A DNA stretch of 64,000 nt from Streptomyces panaciradicis (GTDB lineage: Bacteria > Actinomycetota > Actinomycetes > Streptomycetales > Streptomycetaceae): NCBI RefSeq assembly GCF_023516615.1, contig NZ_JAMGBF010000102.1, positions 1 to 64,000 on the forward strand, in the 5' to 3' direction. Position 1 is the first letter of the stretch, and each line of letters begins with the position of its first letter. Positions 15,838 through 25,129 of the stretch are shown here, in pieces. The notes below the pieces were generated by a model, which saw nothing but the letters and a program-made list of their open reading frames with translations, had not been told where the DNA came from and did not search any database. A program made the position numbers and the translations under genes.

Positions 15838-16679
15838 CCCCGCTGGTCGCCACGGCGGTCCTCTTCGCCGCGGTCACGCACGCCAGCTGGAACGCGATCG
15901 CCCACCGGATCACCGACAAGCTGGTCGGGTTCACGCTGATCGCGGGCGGCGGGATGCTGATCGGGCTGGCCATGGTGCCGTTCGTGCCGGTCCCGGCGGC
16001 GGCCGCGTGGCCGTACCTGATCTTCTCGGCCGTCATCCACGCCGTGTACTACGTGCTGCTGATGAAGTCCTTCCGGCTCGGTGACTTCGGGCAGGCGTAC
16101 CCGATCGCACGCGGCACCGCGCCGCTGGTGGTCACCGTCCTCGCCGCGGCCTTCGCGCACGAGGTGCCCGACGGATGGGCGGCGGCCGGGATCGCCCTGT
16201 CCTGCGCGGGGCTGACTGGGGTCGCCCTGTGGGGGCTGCGCGGGCGCCGGCCCAACTGGGCGGCGATCGGCGCGGCTCTCGCGACGGGGCTGACCATCGC
16301 CGGGTACACGGTCGTGGACGGGCTGGGCGTGCGGGCCTCGGGGTCCTCGCTCGGGTACATCGCCTGGCTGATGGCGGTGGAGGGCGTGGCGATCCCGGCG
16401 TACGCGCTGACCCGCCTGCGCGGGGAGTTCCTCACCGTCCTGCGGCCGTTCGCCGCCGTGGGCCTGCTGGGCGCCGCCCTGTCCGTCCTGGCCTACGGGC
16501 TCGTCCTGTGGGCCCAGACCAAGGCGGAACTCGCACCGATCGCGGCCCTGCGCGAGTCGTCGATCATCGTCGGCGCGGCGATCGGCGCGGTGTTCTTCAA
16601 GGAACGCTTCGGCGCCCCCCGCATCATGGCCGCCGGCCTCCTGGTGGCGGGCATCGGGCTGATGCTGCACGCGAGTTAG
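15834..16679 (+). CDS. EamA/DMT-family transporter
   Basis: 281 residues arranged as about ten TM helices in two EamA-like repeats. The first begins TPLVATAVLFAAVTHASWNAIAHR and the second about residue 145. The second repeat ends in the family-typical LAPIAALRESSIIVGAAIGA and the final TM helix. The GTG start overlaps the YbaK stop (GTGA), so it is in an operon with the deacylase. The substrate (often amino acids or metabolites, usually export) is not indicated by sequence. Confidence 0.87.
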   Translation: MTPLVATAVLFAAVTHASWNAIAHRITDKLVGFTLIAGGGMLIGLAMVPFVPVPAAAAWPYLIFSAVIHAVYYVLLMKSFRLGDFGQAYPIARGTAPLVVTVLAAAFAHEVPDGWAAAGIALSCAGLTGVALWGLRGRRPNWAAIGAALATGLTIAGYTVVDGLGVRASGSSLGYIAWLMAVEGVAIPAYALTRLRGEFLTVLRPFAAVGLLGAALSVLAYGLVLWAQTKAELAPIAALRESSIIVGAAIGAVFFKERFGAPRIMAAGLLVAGIGLMLHAS

Positions 16680-16795
16680 GTGATGGCGGACTTCATGTCT
16701 GCCCGGCACGCATGCGCACCGCTTCCCCTCGGCCGCCGATGAGTTCCGGTGGGCCGGGCGGTCCAAGTCGGCACACCTGACAGAGGGAGAACCCG

Positions 16796-17647
16796 ATGGC
16801 CACGTCGCGCCCGCAGCCGAGGACTCACGTCGCCCGCCGTATGTTCGAGCTCCTGGAGCCGATCTGCCTGGTCACCTATCTGGCCGACGAGTGCAACGAG
16901 GAAATGGCCGCTCTCGGCCACCGCACCTACTGGGACGGCTACTTCGCCAGTCGCGCCGCCCCCTTGGGGCGGGTGCCGGCCCAAGTCGTGCACGCGGCCT
17001 TCTACAACTTCGCCGACGGGGAGGCCGCGCGGCACATCCCCAGCGCCTGGGAGACGATTCCGCCCGAGGCCTCCGTCGCCGCGCGGGAGCGGGGCAGCGC
17101 GGCCTCCCTGCGGCGCATCCTCGGCGACGAGCTGGCCGGCTCCCCGGGCCTGGTGCGCGCCGCGGACCTCACCACCAAGGCCGCGACGAGCGCCCCCACC
17201 GAAGGCCGGGTGATGTACGCCGGGATGCGCACCCTCGAGGTACCCGGCGATCCCGTCGCCCGGCTGTGGCATTCCGCGACCATGCTGCGCGAGCACCGCG
17301 GCGACGGGCACATCGCCGCTCTCGTCGGCGCGCGCATCGGTGGCACGGAGGCCCACGTGCTCTCCGCCCTGGAACAGGGCATCCATCCCCCGGAGTCGTT
17401 CGGACGCATCCACCACCTGCCGAAGGAGCGGCTGGCCGCGGTCATGGACGGCCTGCGCGAACGCGGACTCGTCGACCCCGACGGCCACTTCACCGACGCC
17501 GGGCGCGCGGCCAAGCAACGCATCGAGACGCTCACCGACGAACTCGCCGCCCCGCCCTACGACGCCCTGTCCCCCGCCGAACTCGACGAGCTGATCACCG
17601 AACTCGGGCCCATCACCGCGACCTTGGTGGCCGCAGGCTCGCAGTGA
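16796..17647 (+). CDS. SCO6745-family protein
   Basis: 283 residues, predicted soluble and mostly helical. It matches by eye a Streptomyces family annotated as SCO6745-like: an N-terminal RRMFELLEPICLVTYLADECNEEMAALG, then WDGYFASRAAPLG, and a C-terminal winged-helix-like region with LPKERLAAVMDGLRERGLVDPDGHFTDAGRAAK. The latter resembles a MarR/PadR wing, so DNA binding is possible but unproven. The ATG follows GAGGGAGAA. The gene is flanked by 116 and 208 bp of non-coding DNA and appears monocistronic. Confidence 0.65.
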   Translation: MATSRPQPRTHVARRMFELLEPICLVTYLADECNEEMAALGHRTYWDGYFASRAAPLGRVPAQVVHAAFYNFADGEAARHIPSAWETIPPEASVAARERGSAASLRRILGDELAGSPGLVRAADLTTKAATSAPTEGRVMYAGMRTLEVPGDPVARLWHSATMLREHRGDGHIAALVGARIGGTEAHVLSALEQGIHPPESFGRIHHLPKERLAAVMDGLRERGLVDPDGHFTDAGRAAKQRIETLTDELAAPPYDALSPAELDELITELGPITATLVAAGSQ

Positions 17648-17855
17648 CGCCGCCCGCTCCCGCCCTTCTCCGGGACCCGGCAACGTTGTCCGGAACGTTT
17701 CGCCAAGCGTTGGCCAAGCGCGCCTCCGCATCTGGTTGTCGTGCACACGATTTGTCGATGCCTTGACGATCCGTTCCACCAACGTTCAGCCGGCCGTCTG
17801 CGCCTGGGTTGTGTGCCGTCCCTAGGGTCCCGACGGATTCCGGAAGAGGGGACTC

Positions 17856-18800
17856 ATGGACACACGCCACGCAGTCCGGGCCCGCGCGGTCACCAAGTGC
17901 TTCGGCGAGGTCGTCGCACTCGACGCCGTCGACCTGGATGTGACGCAGGGCCGGATCCACGGCCTGGTCGGTCCGAACGGCGCCGGCAAGACGACGCTGC
18001 TCGGCCTGCTGCTGGGCCTGGCCGTCGCCGACGCGGGCGGCCTCGAGATCCTCGGAATGCCGGTCGGGCGGGCGTTCGGCGTACCCGACGGGGTCGCCGG
18101 GTTCGTGGACGGGCCCGGCCTCTACCCCTCCCTGACGGCCCGGCAGAACCTCGCCGCCCTGGCCCGGCTGCGCGGCGAGGACGCGCCGACGGCCCACGTC
18201 GAGGAAGCTCTCGACCAGGTCGGACTCACCGACGTCGCCGACGACAAGGCCCGCGGCTTCTCCCTCGGCATGCGCCAGCGGCTCGGCCTCGCCGCCGCCC
18301 TGCTCACCAGGCCCCGCCTGCTGGTCCTCGACGAGCCCGCCAACGGCCTCGATCCGGCCGGCAAGCGGCATGTGCACGGCGTCCTCGCCCGGCTCGCCGC
18401 GGACGGCACCGCCGTCGTGCTCTCCAGCCACCGTATGGACGACCTGGAGGCCCTGTGCTCCGAGGTCACCCTCCTCGCCACCGGCCGGGTCGTCTTCTCC
18501 GGCCCGCCGGCCAAGCTCGCCGCCGAGGACCGCGAACTCGACTACCGGCTGCGCACCTCCGACCAGCGGGCCGCGCGCCGGCTGGCCGCGGAGACGGCCG
18601 GCATCCGGATCGTCGACGAGCCGGGGACGCGGCAGGACACGGACGTGCTCGTCCTGCGCGCGCTCGTACCCGCCCTCGACGAACTCGTGGCCGCGGTCGT
18701 CCGCTCGGGCGTCGCGGTCCGCGAACTGGCCCCCGTTATCTCGCCGTTGGAGGCCGCCTTCCTCGCCCTCACCGACCAGCGCGAGGAGGCCGGCCGATGA
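17856..18800 (+). CDS. ABC transporter ATP-binding protein
   Basis: 314 residues. Walker A is GPNGAGKT (39-46), the signature motif is FSLGMRQRLGLA, and Walker B is LLVLDEP followed by NGLDP and the switch His in LSSHRM. The C-terminal 90 residues form the extension typical of exporter-type (CcmA/DrrA-like) ATPases. ATG start with GGAAGAGGGGA upstream. The stop overlaps the permease ATG by 4 nt, and the permease is followed within 5 nt by a secreted phosphoesterase gene, so all three are probably co-transcribed. Confidence 0.92.
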   Translation: MDTRHAVRARAVTKCFGEVVALDAVDLDVTQGRIHGLVGPNGAGKTTLLGLLLGLAVADAGGLEILGMPVGRAFGVPDGVAGFVDGPGLYPSLTARQNLAALARLRGEDAPTAHVEEALDQVGLTDVADDKARGFSLGMRQRLGLAAALLTRPRLLVLDEPANGLDPAGKRHVHGVLARLAADGTAVVLSSHRMDDLEALCSEVTLLATGRVVFSGPPAKLAAEDRELDYRLRTSDQRAARRLAAETAGIRIVDEPGTRQDTDVLVLRALVPALDELVAAVVRSGVAVRELAPVISPLEAAFLALTDQREEAGR

Positions 18801-20149
18801 GCACCGCCCTCGCCGACGACAGGGCCGTCGGCGCCCGGCCCGTCTCCCGCGGCTACCGCTTCGAACTGGTCAAACTGCTCGCGCAGTGGCGCATCCGCCT
18901 GCTGGTGCTGGCCTGCTGGATCGCGCCGGGCCTCTTCGTCGCCGGGGTCGCCCAGCAGAGCACCCTGCCCTCCGACACCCTCTTCGGCCGCTGGATGCAC
19001 GCCACCGGCTGGGCCGGGCCGCTGGTGATGCTCGGCTTCGCCGGCACCTGGGCGCTGCCGCTGCTGACCTCCCTGGTCGCGGGTGACGTCTTCGCCTCCG
19101 AGGACCGGCTCGGCACCTGGCGGCACCTGCTGGTCGCCGTCCGCTCACCCCGCCGGATCTTCGTCGCGAAGACCCTGGCCAGCCTCACCGTCATCCTGGT
19201 GCTGGTCGCCGGGCTGGCCCTCTCCAGCACGGCCGGCGGGCTCGCCGCGGTCGGCGGCCGGCCCCTGGTCGGCCTCGACGGCCACCGGCTGGCGTCCGCC
19301 GACGCCGCCGTACGCGTCCTGCTCGCCTGGGCCGCCGCCCTGGCCCCCACCCTGGCCCTCGCCGCCATCGGCCTGCTCGGCTCGGTCGCGCTGGGCCGGT
19401 CCCCGACCGGCCTGCTGCTGCCCCCGCTCGTCGCCCTCGGCATGCAGGTCGCCCAGATGCTGCCGCTGCCGGTCGCCGTACGCCTCGCCCTGCCCGGCTA
19501 CGCCTTCCTCTCGTGGAACGGCCTGTTCACCAGCCCGGTCCAGCTCGCCCCGCTCCTGATCGGCGTCACGGTGAGCCTCGTATGGGCGCTGCTCGCGACC
19601 GCGCTGGCGTATCTGCTGTTCCTGCGCCGGGACTTCACCAACCTCGCCTACGACGGCGCCGGGCGCCGCGCGATCACCCTCGGGCTGCTGCCCCTGGCCG
19701 GCCTGACCGCGCTCACCGTCGCCGTGGTCGCCGTGTCGACGCCGTCCACCGGCTCGGGCATCACGCGGGACAAGGTGCAGCGGTCGACGGCCACCGCCTT
19801 CGCGCACCTGTACCGCCTGCAGACCGAACAGCTCCACCGGCCCGCCGTCACCGAGGCCCGGCTGCGGACCACCGCGGCCTGCACCAAGAGCGACGGCCAG
19901 GGCGCGCAGCGCGGCGCCGGCAACGACTGGCGGTGCGTCGTCACCTGGCGTCTGCCCGGCGTGCCGGTGCCGGGCCAGGCCGTCTACCAGCTCGACGTCA
20001 CCTCGGACGGGCGGTTCGTCGCCGACGGCGACGGGCCGAAGGAAGTCAACGGCTACTTCCTGCTGCGCACCCCGGCAGGCGATGCGCCGAACCCGCTGTG
20101 GCAGTTCGACGGCAACGTCGAGCTGCTCGACACCACCTCGAAGGGATAG
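18797..20149 (+). CDS. ABC transporter permease with C-terminal extracytoplasmic domain
   Basis: 450 residues. About six TM helices occupy residues 30-285 (ABC2-type: FASEDRLGTWRHLLVAVRSPRRI is the cytoplasmic coupling loop). A further TM helix at about 290-315 is followed by a hydrophilic C-terminal domain of about 130 residues with two Cys (AACTKSD and DWRCVVTW) that could form a disulphide outside the membrane. The tail resembles the beta-rich folds of secreted Streptomyces proteins and is unusual for an ABC2 permease. It overlaps the ATPase gene by 4 nt. Confidence 0.85.
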   Translation: MSTALADDRAVGARPVSRGYRFELVKLLAQWRIRLLVLACWIAPGLFVAGVAQQSTLPSDTLFGRWMHATGWAGPLVMLGFAGTWALPLLTSLVAGDVFASEDRLGTWRHLLVAVRSPRRIFVAKTLASLTVILVLVAGLALSSTAGGLAAVGGRPLVGLDGHRLASADAAVRVLLAWAAALAPTLALAAIGLLGSVALGRSPTGLLLPPLVALGMQVAQMLPLPVAVRLALPGYAFLSWNGLFTSPVQLAPLLIGVTVSLVWALLATALAYLLFLRRDFTNLAYDGAGRRAITLGLLPLAGLTALTVAVVAVSTPSTGSGITRDKVQRSTATAFAHLYRLQTEQLHRPAVTEARLRTTAACTKSDGQGAQRGAGNDWRCVVTWRLPGVPVPGQAVYQLDVTSDGRFVADGDGPKEVNGYFLLRTPAGDAPNPLWQFDGNVELLDTTSKG

Positions 20150-20153
20150 GCCC

Positions 20154-22910
20154 ATGCAGGTAACACGGCAGCGCCGGGTCGACGAGAAGGACCAGGTCAA
20201 CCTCTTCGGCAGACGCGTCGGCCGCCGCGCCGCGCTGGTCACGGCGGGCATCGCCGTCGCCCTCGGCGTCACCGGCACGGCGGTCGCCTCGACGTGGCAG
20301 TTCGGCAGCCGGCAGGTCGCCGAGGACACCCCCGAGGGACAGGTCGTCTCCAGCGACCAGTTCCTCAAGCCGTACGGCAGCCGCACGGTGATCAACGACG
20401 GCAAGATCATGTCGTCGACGGTCAGCCCCGACGGCGGCCACCTCGCCGCCTCCGTCGCCGACGGCGACGCCTCCCTGGTCATCATGGACCTGAGCACCGG
20501 CCAGGTGATCCAGAAGGTCGGCACCAACAAGGCGGACGACCTGCGCATCAAGAGCGCCTCGGTCGGCCAGGAGGGCCCCGTCTACTCGCCCGACGGCACG
20601 CAGCTGTGGCTCGGCCAGACCGACGGCTACACCCGGTTCACCGTCGGCTCCGACGGCACCCTGTCCAACCCGGTGGCCGTCCCGATCCCGGCCGACGGCG
20701 CCAAGCACGCCCTCGTGGCCGCCGCCGTGTTCTCCGCCGACGGCTCCACCGTCTACGCGGCCGTCAACGGCCAGAACCGCGTCGTCGCCCTCGACGCGGC
20801 CACCGGAACCGTCCAGCACAGCTGGGCCGTCGGCAACGCCCCGCGCGGCCTCGCCCTGGCCGACGGCAAGCTCTACGTCAGCAACGAGGGCGGCCGCCCC
20901 GCCGAGGGCGGCGACACCACCATCAACTCGTACGGCACCGACGTACCGGCGAACCCCGACACCGGCGCCACCACCACCGGCACCGTCAGCGTCATCGACA
21001 CCACCGACCCGTCCGCCGCCGTCGGCTCCATCGACGTCGGACTGCACCCCACCGCCGTCCACGCCGCGAAGGGCGCGGTGTTCGTCACCAACACCGCCGA
21101 CAACAACGTCTCGGTCATCGACACCCGCAAGGACAAGGTCGTCCAGACCATCGCCACCCAGCCGTGGCCGGAGGCGAAGGTCGGCTACGAGCCGAACGCG
21201 GTCACCCTCACCGACGACGGCCGCCTGCTGGTCACCCTCGGCCGCGCGAACGCCGTCGCCGTCTACCGCTACAAGTCCCCGCAGGAACCCGCCGGTTACG
21301 TCGGCCTGCTGCCCACCGACTACTTCCCCTCCGAGATCACCACCGTCGGCGACGACGTCGTCGTCTCCAACACCCGCGGCATCGACGCCCGCCGCCCCAC
21401 CACCGCCGCCGGCCACGGCACCCACGACACCACGTCCAGCATCACGCGGTTCACGCTGCCCGACGACCACGTCGTGCGGGCCCAGACCGCCAAGGTCTTC
21501 CGGCAGAACGGCTGGACGCCCGGCTCGGTCGTCACCTCGAACGGCAAGGGCCATGTGCCGGCGCTCCCCGTCCCGCTGCGCCTGGGCGACCCCTCGACGA
21601 TCAAGCACGTCTTCCTGCTGGTGAAGGAGAACCGCACCTACGACCAGGTCTACGGCGACCTGCCCCAGGGCGACGGCGACTCCTCGCTGACGACGTTCGG
21701 TGAGAACGTCACCCCCAACCAGCACGCCATGGCCGACCAGTTCGGGCTCTACGACAACTTCTACGACGTCGGCACGAACTCCGCCGAGGGCCACAACTGG
21801 CTGATGCAGTCGGACAACCCGGAGTACACCGAGTCCTCCGCGGGTGAGTACCAGCGCAGCTACGACACCGAGAACGACGCCCTCGGCCACCAGAAGTCCG
21901 GCTTCATCTGGAGCGGCGCGCAGGCGGCCGGCAGGTCCGTCAAGGACTTCGGCGAGTTCCAGTCGCTGGAGAGCAAGCCGGCCGGCGCGACCTGGCAGAA
22001 CCTGTACTGCGACAGCAAGAACATGGAGGCCACCGGCGCGCAGACCCAGTACCCCATCCAGACCGGCTCGGCGATCCCCTCCCTCAACAAGGTGTCCGTG
22101 CAGGGCTTCCCGATGTTCGACCTCGACGTCCCGGACATCTACAAGGAACAGATCTGGAAGCAGGACTTCGAGAAGAACGGCCCGGCGAACCTCAACATGT
22201 TCTGGTTCTCCAACGACCACACCGGCGGCCCGGCCAACGCCGCCGCCGAGGTCGCCGACAACGACCTCGCCGTCGGCCGCATGGTCGACGAGATCTCCCA
22301 CAGCAGGTACTGGAAGGACTCGGCGATCTTCATCGTCGAGGACGACTCCCAGAACGGCCTCGACCACGTCGACGGCCACCGCGCCCCCGTCCAGATCATC
22401 AGCCCCTGGGCCCAGCGCGACACGGTCGACAGCCACTACTACTCGCAGATCACGATGATCCGCACGATCGAGCAGATCCTCGGGATCCACCCGATGAACC
22501 AGAAGGACAGCGCCGCCACCCCGATGTACGGCGCCTTCACCCTGAAGCCCGACGACACGCCGTTCACGGCCGTCCCCAACCGCACCTCCCTGACCCTCGG
22601 CGTCAGCCCCCAGCCGCCCTGCGGCTCCGACACCCCGGCGCCGCAGGACCCCTCGGCCGCCGCCGCCCCGACGTCCGCCGCGGTCCCGGAGGCCAAGCAG
22701 GCGCTCGCCGACGCCTGGAAGACCTGGGCCTCCCACCAGCGCCTGACCGGCCCGCACGCCGTGCCCGACTACGCCAACAACGAGCAGATGAACCGCTACA
22801 CCTGGTACCAGACCCACAACTGGACCAAGCCCTACCCCGGCGACAAGAAGGTCTACACACCGAACGACGTGCCCGGCGCCTACCTCCCGTCGGCGGAGTC
22901 CGACGGCTGA
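20154..22910 (+). CDS. Secreted beta-propeller/phosphoesterase fusion (YncE plus alkaline phosphatase-like)
   Basis: 918 residues. A basic N-terminus plus hydrophobic helix (about residues 21-46) acts as signal peptide or anchor. Residues about 60-470 are YncE-like beta-propeller repeats (STVSPDGGHLAASVADGDAS, STVYAAVNGQNRVVALD, NNVSVIDTRKDKVVQTI). Residues about 480-860 form a phosphoesterase domain of the phospholipase C/alkaline phosphatase type: FLLVKENRTYDQVYGD, TNSAEGHNWLM and FIVEDDSQNGLDHVDGHRAP hold the expected metal ligands. ATG start 4 nt after the permease stop. The substrate is unknown; the context suggests work at the cell surface together with the ABC exporter. Confidence 0.88.
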   Translation: MQVTRQRRVDEKDQVNLFGRRVGRRAALVTAGIAVALGVTGTAVASTWQFGSRQVAEDTPEGQVVSSDQFLKPYGSRTVINDGKIMSSTVSPDGGHLAASVADGDASLVIMDLSTGQVIQKVGTNKADDLRIKSASVGQEGPVYSPDGTQLWLGQTDGYTRFTVGSDGTLSNPVAVPIPADGAKHALVAAAVFSADGSTVYAAVNGQNRVVALDAATGTVQHSWAVGNAPRGLALADGKLYVSNEGGRPAEGGDTTINSYGTDVPANPDTGATTTGTVSVIDTTDPSAAVGSIDVGLHPTAVHAAKGAVFVTNTADNNVSVIDTRKDKVVQTIATQPWPEAKVGYEPNAVTLTDDGRLLVTLGRANAVAVYRYKSPQEPAGYVGLLPTDYFPSEITTVGDDVVVSNTRGIDARRPTTAAGHGTHDTTSSITRFTLPDDHVVRAQTAKVFRQNGWTPGSVVTSNGKGHVPALPVPLRLGDPSTIKHVFLLVKENRTYDQVYGDLPQGDGDSSLTTFGENVTPNQHAMADQFGLYDNFYDVGTNSAEGHNWLMQSDNPEYTESSAGEYQRSYDTENDALGHQKSGFIWSGAQAAGRSVKDFGEFQSLESKPAGATWQNLYCDSKNMEATGAQTQYPIQTGSAIPSLNKVSVQGFPMFDLDVPDIYKEQIWKQDFEKNGPANLNMFWFSNDHTGGPANAAAEVADNDLAVGRMVDEISHSRYWKDSAIFIVEDDSQNGLDHVDGHRAPVQIISPWAQRDTVDSHYYSQITMIRTIEQILGIHPMNQKDSAATPMYGAFTLKPDDTPFTAVPNRTSLTLGVSPQPPCGSDTPAPQDPSAAAAPTSAAVPEAKQALADAWKTWASHQRLTGPHAVPDYANNEQMNRYTWYQTHNWTKPYPGDKKVYTPNDVPGAYLPSAESDG

Positions 22911-22978
22911 CCCGGCACCCCTCGCGCGAAACAGCCCCCGGGAGCACTCTGGAAGCAGGTGTTCCGGAGGTGATCGTC

Positions 22979-23254
22979 ATGATGCACAACGCTGTGGGAT
23001 GGCACGTGGAGATGGAGTTCAGCGAGGACGAGACGCACACACGCGCCGTCGCGATGGTTCGCCTGCCCGACGGGTCCGAGGTACGGGCCCACGGGCACGC
23101 GAGCCGCCACCACACCGACTCCAATCAGCCGAGGGTCGGGGAGGAGATCGCCGGCGCGCGGGCGCTGAACGAACTCGCCATGCAACTGCTCACCAAGGCG
23201 CACGGCGAGATCGACTCGGCCTCCGGCCGGACCTCCCACCCGATCCACGTCTGA
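22979..23254 (+). CDS. DUF1876 domain protein (dsRBD-like fold)
   Basis: 91 residues matching the actinobacterial DUF1876 family: WHVEMEFSEDETHTRAVAMVRLPDG, then VRAHGHASRH, and the helix VGEEIAGARALNELAMQLL. The ATG at 22979 is preceded by GGAGG at 22966-22970; a GTG at 22970 overlapping that RBS was rejected. The role is unknown. The family is common in actinomycetes and members are small, soluble and often linked to stress conditions. Confidence 0.85.
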   Translation: MMHNAVGWHVEMEFSEDETHTRAVAMVRLPDGSEVRAHGHASRHHTDSNQPRVGEEIAGARALNELAMQLLTKAHGEIDSASGRTSHPIHV

Positions 23255-23282
23255 GCGGCGGGCGGATCGGTACGGCCGAGCG

Positions 23283-24449
23283 TCAGGCGGATCCGAGGGA
23301 CGCGCGCAGCGCCCGGACGAGGGCCTGCGCCCTCGGGTCCGCCGTCACGCTCTTCCTGAAGCCGTTGGTCACATAGCCGAAGGCGACGCCCGACTCGGGG
23401 TCGGCGAAGCCGAGGGCACCGCCGCGGCCCGGGTGGCCGAAGGAGGTGGGGGACAGCAGCGGGGACGCCGCTCCGTGCAGCATGTAGCCCAGGCCGTACC
23501 GGGTCGCCACGACCAGCACGCGGTCCGGCCCGGCGCTGCGCTCCGCGCGGGCCAGCTCGACCGTCTCCGGCGTGAACAGGCGGCTGCCGCCGTCCACTTC
23601 GCCGATCAGCGAGGCGTAGAAGCGGGCCAGTCCGTCCGCCGTCGCGACACCGTTGGAGGCGGGCAGGACGGCGGCCCGGTAGGCGGGGTCGTTCTCGTCG
23701 GGCAGCGGCGTGATCGCGGCGAAGGCGCGGCGGGTGAGCGAGCCGGGGTCGGCGTAGGCGTCGGAGACCTCCCGCTTGGGGCGGAGCCTGAGACCGCGCG
23801 GCTCGGCCGGGGGATCGATCTGCGCCACCCGGCCCGCGCGCGCCCGCTCACCGTCCGGCAGCCCGAGCCACAGGTCCGCGCCGAGCGGTCCCGCGATCTC
23901 AGTGGCGATCCACTCGCCGATCTCCCGCCCGGTCACCCGTCGCACCAGCTCGCCGGTCAGCCAGCTGTACGTCTGCGCGTGGTAGCCGTGGTCCGTCCCC
24001 GGCTCCCACACCGGCGCCTGTGCGGCGACCGCCTGGGCGCCGAGGAACGGGTCGGCGGCCTGCTCGGGCGTGAGCGGGGTGTCCAGCACGGGCACGCCGG
24101 CCCGGTGCGCGAGCAGGTGCCACACCCGCGTCCGCTCCTTGCCGGCGGCCTTGAACTCCGGCCAGTACGCCCCGACCGGCGCGTCCAGATCCAGCTCTCC
24201 GCGCTGGTGCAGCAGCAGGAGTACGGCGGCGGCGACGCCCTTGGTCGCCGAGCGCACGATCTGCGCGGTGCCGCGCCGCCAGGGCTCGGTGCCGTCGACG
24301 TCCTTGGTCCCGCCCCACAGGTCGACGACCTTGCGCCCGTCGCGGTAGACGGACACGGCCGCGCCCCGGTCCCCGAGCACCTCGAAGTTCCTCACGAACG
24401 CTTCCCTGACCGGCTCGAAGCCCTCGGCCACCGCACCGTTCACGTCCAC
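23283..24449 (-). CDS. Serine hydrolase (beta-lactamase/EstB family)
   Basis: 388 residues of the class C beta-lactamase-like fold. The nucleophile motif S-A-T-K (Ser67, Lys70) sits in VRSATKGVAAAVLL. A Tyr in HAQTYSWLTGELV occupies the second active-site position, as in EstB-type esterases. GHPGRGGALGFADPESG near the C-terminus replaces the KTG motif. No signal peptide, which favours a cytoplasmic esterase over a true beta-lactamase. GTG start at 24449. The neighbours on the same strand (ohr, ohrR) are 36 bp upstream, but a functional link is not evident. Confidence 0.85.
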   Translation of the reverse strand: MDVNGAVAEGFEPVREAFVRNFEVLGDRGAAVSVYRDGRKVVDLWGGTKDVDGTEPWRRGTAQIVRSATKGVAAAVLLLLHQRGELDLDAPVGAYWPEFKAAGKERTRVWHLLAHRAGVPVLDTPLTPEQAADPFLGAQAVAAQAPVWEPGTDHGYHAQTYSWLTGELVRRVTGREIGEWIATEIAGPLGADLWLGLPDGERARAGRVAQIDPPAEPRGLRLRPKREVSDAYADPGSLTRRAFAAITPLPDENDPAYRAAVLPASNGVATADGLARFYASLIGEVDGGSRLFTPETVELARAERSAGPDRVLVVATRYGLGYMLHGAASPLLSPTSFGHPGRGGALGFADPESGVAFGYVTNGFRKSVTADPRAQALVRALRASLGSA

Positions 24450-24485
24450 GTCCGTACTCCTCCTCGCGCCGTTCCGCTCTCCTAC

Positions 24486-24977
24486 TCAACCAAGCAGAAT
24501 CGTCACGTCGATGTTCCCGCGGGTCGCGTTCGAGTACGGGCACACCTCGTGCGCCGCGTCCACCAGCTTCGCCGCGACGTCCGGGTCCAGGACCGGCAGG
24601 GAGACGCTGAGGGCGACCGCGAGGCCGTAGCCGCGGGTCTTGTTGGGGCCGATGCCCACCTTCGCTGCGACGGTCGAGCCCGTCAGGTCGTAGCCCATGC
24701 GGTTGCCGACGAGGATCAGGGCGTTGTGGAAGCAGGAGCTGTAGCCGGCCGCGAAGAGCTGCTCGGGGTTGGTGCCGTCGCCGTCGCCGCCGAGCTGCGG
24801 CGGCATCGCCACCTTGAGCTGGATGTGGCCGTCCTGGCTGGTGACGAAGCCGTTCCGGCCGCCGTGCGCGGTCGCCTCGGCGACATACATGATCTTCGTC
24901 GGACGGGTGTCCGTGCCGGTGCCGGTGTCCGTGCCGGTCTCGGTGTCGACCGTGAGGTCGTCGCTCATGGCGCTCAT
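24486..24977 (-). CDS. ohr: Organic hydroperoxide resistance protein (Ohr/OsmC)
   Basis: 163 residues. After a Thr/Asp-rich N-terminal extension of about 25 residues it has the Ohr fold with both redox Cys: SSCFHNAL (peroxidatic) and HEVCPYSNATRGNIDV (resolving). NPEQLFAAGYSSCF is the Ohr signature. It reduces organic hydroperoxides using lipoylated partners. The ATG at 24977 was chosen over that at 24968 because a G-rich RBS precedes it. The ohrR gene lies just upstream on the same strand, and a near-palindrome at 25007-25026 sits in its promoter. Confidence 0.92.
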   Translation of the reverse strand: MSAMSDDLTVDTETGTDTGTGTDTRPTKIMYVAEATAHGGRNGFVTSQDGHIQLKVAMPPQLGGDGDGTNPEQLFAAGYSSCFHNALILVGNRMGYDLTGSTVAAKVGIGPNKTRGYGLAVALSVSLPVLDPDVAAKLVDAAHEVCPYSNATRGNIDVTILLG

Positions 24978-25006
24978 GGATGGCCCCCCAGAACGAGTGC
25001 GCGCGA

Positions 25007-25026
25007 GTACATCGTGCACAAGGTAC
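25007..25026 (-). promoter_or_regulatory. Candidate OhrR operator upstream of ohr
   Basis: A 20-bp imperfect palindrome (GTAC...GTGCAC...GTAC; 8 of 10 base pairs symmetrical) centred 39-40 bp upstream of the ohr start codon. Position and symmetry suit repression by the OhrR encoded next door, whose binding sites are generally inverted repeats at the ohr promoter. Inference. Confidence 0.5.
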
Positions 25027-25129
25027 TGGCCGGTAGGTCGGTGTGAGGGGTCGGGGGTCTGCAACCGGGGGTAACGCGAGGTGGGGGGCGTTGTGGAGGT
25101 GCGTTTCGGGGGTGCGCGGCGCGCGCCCG

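Noticed and set aside
20046..22817. Very long open frame on the minus strand (923 codons)
   Set aside because: It lies fully antisense to the propeller-phosphoesterase gene, is rich in repetitive Gly/Val/Arg/Asp, and has no family motif. It is a high-GC shadow frame.
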